64,000 bases of DNA from Rhodopseudomonas faecalis (GTDB lineage: Bacteria; Pseudomonadota; Alphaproteobacteria; Rhizobiales; Xanthobacteraceae). A program made the translations under genes and the position numbers. The stretch spans positions 1 to 64,000 of the forward strand of contig NZ_QJTI01000014.1 of NCBI RefSeq assembly GCF_003217325.1. The letters are read 5' to 3'. The notes beneath the pieces are model-generated. The model saw only the letters and a list, made by a program, of their open reading frames with translations, had not been told where the DNA came from and did no database searches. Of this stretch, positions 33,721-41,097 are shown one piece after another (position 1 is the stretch's first letter; every line of letters starts with the position of its first letter).

Positions 33721-34447
33721 CACAACCTCATCACCGGCGGGCCGCGCGCCCGACACCATTGTCATTACAGACGTCGACCTGTCGCTGGGGACGGGCGCGG
33801 CACGGGTGCATATCCTTAAGGATATCAGTCTGCGCGTCGGCTCCGGCGAGGCGCTCGGCCTGATCGGACCATCAGGCTCGGGTAAATCCACCCTGCTGAT
33901 GGTGATGGCGGGACTGGAGCGCCCCGACAGCGGTGAAGTGGTGGTCAGCGGCACCTCGTTCAATGCTTTGAGCGAGGACGAACTGGCGCGGTTTCGCGGC
34001 CGGCAGGTCGGCATCGTGTTCCAGTCGTTCCATCTGATCCCGACCATGACCGCGCTGGAAAACGTCTCGGTGCCGCTGGAACTGGCCGGGGTGCCGGATG
34101 CCGCGGCGCGCGCCGCGCGCGAACTGGCCTCGGTCGGGCTTGGCGAACGGCTGCACCATTATCCGACGCAATTGTCGGGCGGCGAGCAGCAGCGCGTCGC
34201 GCTGGCGCGGGCGCTGGCGCCCGATCCGGCGATCCTGGTCGCCGACGAGCCGACCGGCAATCTCGACGAGGCCACCGGCAAGCAGATCGTGGACCTGCTG
34301 TTCGCCAAACATGCCGAGCGCGGCATGACGCTGGTCTTGGTCACCCACGACAGCTCGCTGGCGCAGCGCTGCGACCGCGTGGTGCGGCTGCGCTCCGGGC
34401 GGATCGACAGCACCGCGCCGCCGCAGCGGCTGCGGGCCGAGGCGTGA
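33707..34447 (+). CDS. ybbA: ABC transporter ATP-binding protein, YbbA/LolD type
   Basis: A 246-residue ATPase. Walker A is GPSGSGKST, the signature LSGGEQQRVALARAL, and Walker B ILVADEPTGNLD, of the MacB/LolD subclass that powers FtsX-like permeases. With the downstream 858-aa permease and the divergent tesA it reproduces the tesA/ybbA/ybbP arrangement known from E. coli. The ATG at 33707 is the first residue of the expected N-terminus. The substrate is unknown (lipid or lipoprotein-related export is plausible). Confidence 0.92.
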   Translation: MDSVITTSSPAGRAPDTIVITDVDLSLGTGAARVHILKDISLRVGSGEALGLIGPSGSGKSTLLMVMAGLERPDSGEVVVSGTSFNALSEDELARFRGRQVGIVFQSFHLIPTMTALENVSVPLELAGVPDAAARAARELASVGLGERLHHYPTQLSGGEQQRVALARALAPDPAILVADEPTGNLDEATGKQIVDLLFAKHAERGMTLVLVTHDSSLAQRCDRVVRLRSGRIDSTAPPQRLRAEA

Positions 34448-34477
34448 TGCCGATGCGGACGCCCAGCCGTTTCCCGA

Positions 34478-34567
34478 CGTCATGGACGGGCGCGTCCCGG
34501 CCATCCACGCCCTCCACGCCGAGCTGCCTTCAAGACGTGGATACCCGCGACACGCGCGGGCATGACG
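34478..34567 (+). repeat. Family A repeat inside the ybbA-ybbP operon (90 bp)
   Basis: Outer CGTC/GACG and three hairpin arms are present, but several stem positions have drifted (ATGGACGGG, CCACGCCCT, ATACCCGCG). It lies 31 bp past the ybbA stop, within an apparent two-gene operon. Confidence 0.85.
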
Positions 34568-34641
34568 AGTGCAGGGCGGGAGACGCGGCATGAGCGGCCG
34601 GATGAGCGACATGGCGACGATTTCGATGAACGCCCCTCCCC

Positions 34642-34725
34642 CGTCATTGCGAGCGCAGCGAAGCAATCCAGGGCCGCACACCGCAGCTGCTGGCTGGCTT
34701 CGTCGCTCTGCTGCTCGCCATGACC
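34642..34725 (+). repeat. Family C inverted repeat (GCGAGCG...AGCAATCC type)
   Basis: The left arm CGTCATTGCGAGCGCAGCG and a degenerate right arm (CTTCGTCGCTCTGCTGCTCG then CCATGACC) are imperfect inverted copies. It resembles a widespread Bradyrhizobiaceae intergenic repeat. Only one copy is seen here, ending 32 bp before the permease start. Confidence 0.6.
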
Positions 34726-34756
34726 GCGTTCGTTCTAACCCGATGGGCAAGGCCTG

Positions 34757-37333
34757 ATGAGCGTGCTGTCCGAGCCGATGTCACCGCCGCGCCGGCTGAC
34801 GCTGGCGTTCCGCTATGCGCTGCGCGAATTGCGCGGCGGCCTGTCCGGCTTTTACGTGTTCATCGCCTGTATCGCGCTCGGCGTGCTGGCGATCGCCGGG
34901 GTCGGCTCGGTGGCCGCCTCGCTCAGCGAGGGGCTGGCGCGCGAGGGCCGCGCGCTGCTTGGCGGCGACGTGGCGTTCTCGCTGATCCAGCGCGAGGCCA
35001 AGCCCGAGGAACTGGCCTATCTGCGCTCGCGCGGCACGGTGTCGCTGGCGACCACACTGCGCGGCATGGCGCGCACCGATGACGACCGGCTGGCGTTGGT
35101 CGAGCTGAAAGCGGTCGATGACGGCTACCCGTCGATTGGCCGGCTGACGCTGGCCCCGGAACTGCCGACCCCCGAGCTGCTCGCCGAACGCGACGGCAGC
35201 TTTGGCGCCGCCGCCGACGCGGCGCTGCTGGCACGGCTCGACCTCAAGGTCGGCGACCGCGTCCATGTCGGCCAGGCGGCCTTCACGATCCGCAGCCTGA
35301 TCAGCGGCGAGCCCGACAAATTGTCCGGCGCGGTCGGGTTCGGCCCGCGCTTTCTGATCAGCGAGGCGGCGCTGCGCGCCACCGGGCTGTTGCAGCCCGG
35401 CACCTTGGTGCGCTGGACCTATCGCGTGCTGCTGGCCGACAACGGCGCCGATGACCGCGCCGCCAAGGCGCTCGCCGATGCCGCGCGCACCGCGCTGCCG
35501 CAGGCCGGCTGGGAGATCCGCACCCGCGACAATGCCTCGCCGCAGCTGGAACGCACCATCGCGCGCTTCACGCAGTTTTTGACCCTGGTTGGCCTCGCCG
35601 CGCTGCTGGTCGGCGGGGTCGGCGTCGCCAATGCCGTGAAAAGCCATGTCGATCGCCGCCGCGAGGTGATCGCCGCCTTCAAGGCGCTCGGCGCCAGCGC
35701 CGGCGATGTGTTCATCATCTATCTCACCCAAGTGATGATGCTGGCGCTGATCGGCTCGGTGATCGGGCTTTTGCTCGGCGCCGCGCTGCCGTTCGTAATC
35801 GCCGGGCTGTTCGGCGCGGTGCTGCCGCTGCCGGTGGTGCCGACGCTGCATCCGGCTGAACTTTTGCTGTCGCTGATCTATGGCCTGTTGACCGCGCTGG
35901 CCTTTGGGCTGTGGCCGCTGACCCAGGTGCAGGACGTGCCGGTGGCGGCGCTGTTTCGCGACGCCGGCAGCGGCGACCGCCGGCGGCGGCCGCGGCGCAA
36001 GCACCTGATCTGGATGGCGGTGGTGATCGGGCTGCTGATCGCGGTGGTGATCGGGCTGTCCTACGACAAGCGCGTGGCCGCGGCCTTCGTCGGGGCGGCG
36101 CTGGTGGTGTTCGCGCTGCTGCGCGGCATTGCCGCGGCGCTGATGGCGCTGGCGCGCCGGCTGCCGCGCGCGCAAAACACCATGCTGCGGCTGGCGGTCA
36201 GCAACATCCACCGCCCCGGCGCGCTGACGCCGTCGGTGGTGCTGTCGCTTGGCCTCGGCCTCGCGGTGCTGGTCACGGTGACCCAGATCGACGGCAATCT
36301 GCGCCGGCAATTCTTGGCCGCGCTGCCGGAACGGGCGCCGTCGTTCTACTTCATCGATATCCCCTCGGTGGACACCGACCGCTTCGCGGCGTTCCTGAAA
36401 CAGCAATCGCCCGCCGCCACCATTGAGGACGTGCCGCTGCTGCGCGGCCGGATCGTCGCGGCGCGCGGCCTCAAGGCCGAGGAGCTAAAGCCCTCGACCG
36501 ACGCCGAATGGGTGCTGCAGAGCGACCGCGGCCTGACCTATGCCGCCGAGCCGCCGCGCGGCTCCAAACTGGTGGAGGGCAATTGGTGGCCGGCTGATTA
36601 TGACGGCCCGCCACTCGTTTCGTTCGAGAAGAAGCTCGCGAGCGGCCTTGGCCTGAAGATCGGCGACGAAGTGGTGGTCAATGTGCTCGGCCGCGAGATC
36701 ACCGCCACCATCGCCAGCCTGCGCACCGTCGACTGGCAGAGCCTCGGCATCAATTTCGTGCTGGTGTTCTCGCCGAACACTTTTGCCGGCGCGCCGCATA
36801 CCCACGTCGCCACCCTGACCGAGCCGCACGGCGGCTCCGCCGCGGGCGACGGCGCCATCATCAAGGCGGTCGCCGACGCCTTCCCGATGGTGACCAGCGT
36901 GCGGGTGCGCGAGGCGCTCGAGACCATCGGCGGCGTGGTCAACAATCTGGCATTGGCGGTGCGCGGCGCCAGCGCGGTGACGCTGATTGCCGCGATCCTG
37001 GTGCTGGGCGGGGCGCTCGCCGCCGGCCATCGCCACCGCGTCTATGACGCGGTGATCCTGAAAACCCTGGGCGCCACCCGCGCGCGGCTGCTCGGCGCCT
37101 ATGCGCTGGAATATCTGCTGATCGGGCTGGCGACCGCGCTGTTCGCGGTGCTGGCCGGTTCGGTCGCGGCCTGGCTGATCGTCAGCCGGCTGATGACGCT
37201 GAGCTTCGTCTGGCAGGCCGGCAGCGCCAGTGCGGTGGTGCTGGCGGCGCTGGTGCTGACCGTCGGGCTCGGGCTGATCGGAACCCTGCTCGCCCTCAAC
37301 CAGAAGCCGGCGACGGTGCTGCGCAATCTGTGA
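34757..37333 (+). CDS. ybbP: ABC transporter permease, YbbP type
   Basis: An 858-residue inner-membrane protein with one N-terminal membrane segment, a periplasmic domain, three central segments (FTQFLTLVGLAALLVGG...), another pair around 415-460, a second periplasmic domain (500-720) and three C-terminal segments. This is the duplicated FtsX/MacB permease layout of YbbP. It partners the YbbA-like ATPase and probably works mechanically on envelope substrates rather than as a classical importer. Some relatives are annotated as lipoprotein-releasing or glycosyl-transporting; the substrate here is unknown. Confidence 0.9.
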   Translation: MSVLSEPMSPPRRLTLAFRYALRELRGGLSGFYVFIACIALGVLAIAGVGSVAASLSEGLAREGRALLGGDVAFSLIQREAKPEELAYLRSRGTVSLATTLRGMARTDDDRLALVELKAVDDGYPSIGRLTLAPELPTPELLAERDGSFGAAADAALLARLDLKVGDRVHVGQAAFTIRSLISGEPDKLSGAVGFGPRFLISEAALRATGLLQPGTLVRWTYRVLLADNGADDRAAKALADAARTALPQAGWEIRTRDNASPQLERTIARFTQFLTLVGLAALLVGGVGVANAVKSHVDRRREVIAAFKALGASAGDVFIIYLTQVMMLALIGSVIGLLLGAALPFVIAGLFGAVLPLPVVPTLHPAELLLSLIYGLLTALAFGLWPLTQVQDVPVAALFRDAGSGDRRRRPRRKHLIWMAVVIGLLIAVVIGLSYDKRVAAAFVGAALVVFALLRGIAAALMALARRLPRAQNTMLRLAVSNIHRPGALTPSVVLSLGLGLAVLVTVTQIDGNLRRQFLAALPERAPSFYFIDIPSVDTDRFAAFLKQQSPAATIEDVPLLRGRIVAARGLKAEELKPSTDAEWVLQSDRGLTYAAEPPRGSKLVEGNWWPADYDGPPLVSFEKKLASGLGLKIGDEVVVNVLGREITATIASLRTVDWQSLGINFVLVFSPNTFAGAPHTHVATLTEPHGGSAAGDGAIIKAVADAFPMVTSVRVREALETIGGVVNNLALAVRGASAVTLIAAILVLGGALAAGHRHRVYDAVILKTLGATRARLLGAYALEYLLIGLATALFAVLAGSVAAWLIVSRLMTLSFVWQAGSASAVVLAALVLTVGLGLIGTLLALNQKPATVLRNL

Positions 37334-37625
37334 TTGCGGGACCTCGAAAATGGCCCGGAAACCGGGGGTTTTTCCTGAACCGCGGCGGAGAACTTCTTAA
37401 CCTCAATGCCCTAGCGACATTCAGCCGCGCGTGGAAGCTTGCGGGGAATGTGTTAGTTTCCCAAATATCCACTCGGTACAGGCGTCGGTTCTGCCGACCC
37501 GGATTGCAGCTCGGACGGTAATCGGGAGATGCAATCGGCGTCATTGAGACGATCCGACTCCTGATAGAGACTCGCATTTGCGCCGTAGAACCTCCTGCGG
37601 CCTCACAACCCACGGGAATTCGCCC
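37334..37625. other. Intergenic region before the Bax inhibitor-1 gene
   Basis: 292 bp. One possible promoter-like A+T-richer stretch is around 37440-37480; no consensus pair is convincing. No gene is supported. Confidence 0.35.
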
Positions 37626-38417
37626 ATGTCGGACTTGGACCGTAACTACGCATCGCCTTTCGGCCGGGCTGCGACCCGCGTCGACGCCGCGACCGTCGAC
37701 GCCGGTCTGCGCGCGTATATGCTGCGCATCTACAATTACATGACGATTGGCCTCGCCATCACTGGCGCGGCTGCACTCGGCGTTTACATGGGCGCGGTGA
37801 CGCCCGACGCCGCTGGCGCTGCTGGGCGGATAGGCAACACCTATCTCACCACTTTCGGCGTCTATATGTTCGCCAGCCCGCTTAAGTGGCTGTTCATCCT
37901 GGCGCCGCTGGTGATGGTGTTCGCCATCTCCTTCGGCATCAACCGCCTGAAGCCCGCGACCGCACAGCTGCTGTTCTGGGCGTTCTCGGCGTTGATGGGC
38001 ATCTCGCTGTCGTCGATCTTCCTGGTGTACACGCACACCTCGATCGTGCGGGTGTTCTTCATCACCGCGGCCTCGTTCGGTGCGCTGAGCCTGTACGGCT
38101 ACACCACCAAGCGTGACATGACGGCGATGGGCTCGTTCCTGATGATGGGCCTGATCGGCATCATCATCGCCAGCCTGGTGAACCTGTTCGTCGCCTCGTC
38201 GATGCTGCAGTTCATCGTGTCGGTGGTGGGCGTGCTGGTGTTCGCCGGCCTGACCGCCTGGGATACCCAGCGCCTGAAGAACGAGTACATCTACGGCTAC
38301 GCTTCCGAAGGTGGCGAAGTCGCGGAGCGGGCCGCCATCACGGGTGCGCTGTCGCTGTACTTGAACTTCATCAACCTGTTCACGCTGCTGCTGCAGCTGC
38401 TGGGACAGAAGGAATAA
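37626..38417 (+). CDS. Bax inhibitor-1/YccA family membrane protein
   Basis: A 263-residue protein with seven predicted membrane segments, opening MSDLDRNYASPFGRAATRVDAATVD and containing the family segment GLTAWDTQRLKNEYIYG near the C-terminus. BI-1/YbhL/YccA proteins modulate proton or calcium leak, and YccA restrains FtsH proteolysis. The specific role is not known here. It is monocistronic with a strong terminator. Confidence 0.94.
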   Translation: MSDLDRNYASPFGRAATRVDAATVDAGLRAYMLRIYNYMTIGLAITGAAALGVYMGAVTPDAAGAAGRIGNTYLTTFGVYMFASPLKWLFILAPLVMVFAISFGINRLKPATAQLLFWAFSALMGISLSSIFLVYTHTSIVRVFFITAASFGALSLYGYTTKRDMTAMGSFLMMGLIGIIIASLVNLFVASSMLQFIVSVVGVLVFAGLTAWDTQRLKNEYIYGYASEGGEVAERAAITGALSLYLNFINLFTLLLQLLGQKE

Positions 38418-38444
38418 CGGGTTCGCCCTTACGCCCCGCAACGC

Positions 38445-38473
38445 AAAGCCCCGGCTTCGGCCGGGGCTTTTTT
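38445..38473 (+). terminator. Rho-independent terminator after the BI-1 gene
   Basis: A perfect 10-bp stem (AAAGCCCCGG with CCGGGGCTTT), loop CTTCGG, then further Ts. Confidence 0.95.
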
Positions 38474-38532
38474 GTGTGCGATCTAACCTGATGTTCTGAC
38501 GCGTTTTTCAGGTGCGTGGCGCTCACTCCGCG

Positions 38533-38624
38533 CGTCATGGCCGGACATCGTCCCGGCCATCCACCCCTTTGATCCATCACCGCGCGCAAGACGTGGATGC
38601 CCGCGACCAAGCGCGGGCATGACG
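38533..38624 (+). repeat. Family A repeat (92 bp)
   Basis: CGTC; hairpin I (ATGGCCGGA with CCCGGCCAT, 6-nt loop); a weakened hairpin II (CCACCCCTT with AAGACGTGG); a perfect hairpin III with loop ACCAAG; GACG. It follows the BI-1 terminator. Confidence 0.9.
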
Positions 38625-38695
38625 GGTCATTGAGGGGGTGCAGATGGCACCTCGTTCCGATTCCATCGCCTCCGAATCTGTCCTAGCCTCCCGCC

Positions 38696-39253
38696 ATGTC
38701 TGAATTCGCCATGTCTGAATTGATGCCTCAATGCGCGGTTCGTCCCGCCGCCGCGACCGACCTGCCCGCCATCACCGCGATCTACCGGCAAGCCGTTGAA
38801 CAGGGCACCGCCTCGTTCGAGCTGACGGCACCGAGCCTGCAGGAGATGATGCGCCGCTTCGCCACCCTGACCGAAGGCGGCTTTCCCTATCTCGTGGCGT
38901 GCAGCAGTGACGAGCTGGTCGGCTATGCCTATGCCGGGCCGTATCGGCCGCGGCCGGCCTATCGCTTCACGGTCGAGAATTCGGTTTATCTCGCCCCCGC
39001 CGCGCAGCGCCGCGGCATCGGCAAACAATTGCTGCGCCGGCTGATCGCGGAATGCGAGGCGCGCGGCTATCGGCAGATGATCGCGGTGATCGGCGATTCC
39101 GAAAATGCCGGCTCGATCGGCCTGCATCGCAGCCTGGGTTTTACGCTGATCGGCACCCACCCCAATGTCGGCTTCAAATTCGGGCGCTGGCTCGACAGCG
39201 TGCTGATGCAGCGCGCGCTCGGCGAGGGCGCGGACACGGTGCCGGCCACCTGA
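38696..39253 (+). CDS. GNAT acetyltransferase, phosphinothricin-acetyltransferase-like
   Basis: A 185-residue GNAT of the Pat/YncA group. Visible features are TDLPAITAIYRQAVEQGTASFEL, the acetyl-CoA loop AAQRRGIGKQLLRRLI and IAVIGDSENAGSIGLHRSLGF. Relatives acetylate phosphinothricin, methionine sulfoximine or other small amines; the physiological substrate is unknown. The start could be 38696 or the ATG at 38711, both in a short MSEF/MSEL repeat. A family B composite repeat lies 39 bp after the stop. Confidence 0.88.
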   Translation: MSEFAMSELMPQCAVRPAAATDLPAITAIYRQAVEQGTASFELTAPSLQEMMRRFATLTEGGFPYLVACSSDELVGYAYAGPYRPRPAYRFTVENSVYLAPAAQRRGIGKQLLRRLIAECEARGYRQMIAVIGDSENAGSIGLHRSLGFTLIGTHPNVGFKFGRWLDSVLMQRALGEGADTVPAT

Positions 39254-39291
39254 GAGATTTCAAAACCGGCTCCCCCGGCGCCGGGCCGGCT

Positions 39292-39425
39292 CCCTCGCCC
39301 CGCTCTTGCGGGGAGAGGGGTGGGGTGAGGGGCTGCTGAGTCCGCGATCCGCCGCAACGCCCCCTCACCCGATCCGGCTTCGCTGCGCGTCGCCAGATCG
39401 ACCTCTCCCCGCAAGCGGGGCGAGG
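39292..39425. repeat. Family B composite: two palindromes facing inward
   Basis: The left unit is palindrome CCCTCGCCCC...GGGGAGAGGG plus the tail GGTGGGGTGAGGGG. The right unit is CCCCTCACCCG plus palindrome CCTCTCCCCGCAAGCGGGG. The palindromes are outside and the tails inside, the same orientation as around the DUF559 gene, but with only a 30-70 bp spacer and no gene. It lies between convergent genes. Confidence 0.85.
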
Positions 39426-39435
39426 TACAAACCAA

Positions 39436-39804
39436 TCACACCAGCGCCAGCTTGCGATCGATCGCCAGCAGCACCCGGTCGAGATCGTGGCCGCGGCGCA
39501 GGATCAGGCCGGTGGCCGAGATCACGCTATAGGCGCCCTGTTTGCGCGCCAGCCGCGGGTCCTTTTCGATGCGGTACAGCGGAACTTCGGAGGAGCGGCG
39601 AAACACTGAAAACACCGCGCGATCCTTGAGGGCGTCGATGGCGTAATCGCGCCATTCGCCCGCGGCTACCATCCGGCCGTACAGATTGAGGATGCGGTTC
39701 AGCTCGCCGCGATTGAACATGACGCCTTGAGGGGCCTGGAGCGACGCAGACGCGCGCTCCGCGGCCTGTATATCGCTGGGGTCCCCCTCTGAGTGCAAAC
39801 TCAT
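39436..39804 (-). CDS. DUF2794 domain protein
   Basis: A 122-residue protein containing MFNRGELNRILNLYGRMVAAGEWRDYAIDAL and FSVFRRSSEVPLYRIEKDP, the hallmark of DUF2794, a family largely confined to Alphaproteobacteria with no known function. It is soluble and has no catalytic motif that I can identify. It ends 10 bp from a family B composite repeat. Confidence 0.85.
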   Translation of the reverse strand: MSLHSEGDPSDIQAAERASASLQAPQGVMFNRGELNRILNLYGRMVAAGEWRDYAIDALKDRAVFSVFRRSSEVPLYRIEKDPRLARKQGAYSVISATGLILRRGHDLDRVLLAIDRKLALV

Positions 39805-40197
39805 GGCAGTCTCCTGTTACAGCGCTGACATGATTGCGCTCCCGGCGAAGCGCCGCAAGTGCAGTTTCGGCGGGGCAGATCGCCGCTACCGGCGCGGCCG
39901 CCCCATCTGGATACCATCACGCAATCGTTGGCAGAATCCTTATTGCCGCCCAATTTCGGCCCACAGCCGGCCGCTGTGCCCGGCGATAGTTCACCTGTGC
40001 GTTGGCCCGATCCGGTCGGTCCTGGATTCCTCAGCCCCCAGCCCCCGGGTCCGGTTGGGTCGGGCCTGTACGCCGCGAATTATCCCCTCCTATGGCTGGC
40101 GTTTTGCCGGCCATTTTCTTTTGTCCATTTTCCTTTTGTCCTTTGGCAGCGTGGTGCCCGGCCGGCGTTGTGCTGCAGCGCGGTCACTGCAGCGTGG
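39805..40197. other. Intergenic region with short tandem repeats
   Basis: 393 bp without a supported gene. It contains a T-rich tandem pair (CCATTTTCTTTTGT at 40111, CCATTTTCCTTTTGT at 40125) and the first unit of the 14-bp repeat that crosses the DUF1223 stop codon. Confidence 0.55.
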
Positions 40198-40218
40198 TCA
40201 CTGCAGCGTGGTCAGTGC
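40177..40218 (-). repeat. Three 14-bp tandem repeats spanning a stop codon
   Basis: Units AGCGCGGTCACTGC, AGCGTGGTCACTGC and AGCGTGGTCAGTGC are in direct tandem. On the minus strand the DUF1223 stop lies in the middle unit, so the C-terminal codons and the stop have been duplicated outward. Confidence 0.85.
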
Positions 40219-40962
40219 CGCACCGAGCATGGTGCCGGGATGATCGCGATTGCCGTTCTGCACGAACACCACCGCGCCATCGACACCCTCGCCGACGAGA
40301 TTCTCCAGCGGCACATTCCAGTGCGCCGGCTCGCCGTGCCAGTCGCCGAGCTTGAGCCAGTTACGCACCACGTTGTGATAGGTGACGCTGCGCCCGCGGT
40401 TCTCGCCGCGACCGATGGTGATCGGCACTTCACGCACGATCGCGCAAACCCAGACCTCGCCGCTGGCACCGCTCTGGCCCTGCGGCACGGTGACCTTGAG
40501 TTCATTGCCTTCGCGGCTGAGCGCAACTGGCACGGACATCGCGTCGGACTGCTGCGCGCTGGCGCGGATCGCGCGATCGATCTCGGCGCGGTCGCTACCA
40601 ACCACCTGCTGCTGGCCGTTGACGATCAGTTGCGGGGTGTAGATTTCGCGATCGCCGCGCTGTGCGGAGTAAGCGCGCTGCCGCGCGGTGAAGCGCGCAT
40701 CGGCCAAGGTGTCTTTCCAGCCGAGATAGTCCCAGTAATCGACCGGCAGACTGAGCGCGATCACCGACGGATCACGCGCCAGCTCGCCGACAATGCGGTC
40801 GGCGTCTGGACACGATGAGCAGCCTTGGGAGGTGAATAGTTCAACGACGGCGCGCGGGCCGGCGGGCGTGGCCGGCGCGATGGCGATCGGAAGGATCAGG
40901 GCGATAGCAACGCAAGCAAACGATACCAGCCACCGATGATCCAATCCGCTCCACTTCGTCAT
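40198..40962 (-). CDS. DUF1223 secreted thioredoxin-like protein
   Basis: A 254-residue protein with an N-terminal signal segment (WLVSFACVAIALILPIAIAPATPAG) followed by VVELFTSQGCSSCPDADRIV, a C-x-x-C thioredoxin-like active site. PVDYWDYLGWKDTLADARFTARQRAY and TPQLIVNGQQQVVGSD are hallmarks of DUF1223. The family is periplasmic and of unknown redox role. The start at 40962 gives the signal peptide directly. Confidence 0.88.
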   Translation of the reverse strand: MTKWSGLDHRWLVSFACVAIALILPIAIAPATPAGPRAVVELFTSQGCSSCPDADRIVGELARDPSVIALSLPVDYWDYLGWKDTLADARFTARQRAYSAQRGDREIYTPQLIVNGQQQVVGSDRAEIDRAIRASAQQSDAMSVPVALSREGNELKVTVPQGQSGASGEVWVCAIVREVPITIGRGENRGRSVTYHNVVRNWLKLGDWHGEPAHWNVPLENLVGEGVDGAVVFVQNGNRDHPGTMLGAALTTLQ

Positions 40963-41097
40963 CGCGAGCCACGTATTGGTTATGTGGCGCGCGCGATACG
41001 CGCGCCACACCCAGGAACGAGCCTTCGGAGGTGGGAAGGCACCTTGTCTTAGGCGGCCTTCCGATCACCTGCCACTCACTTCGCAGTGAGGCTCGCG

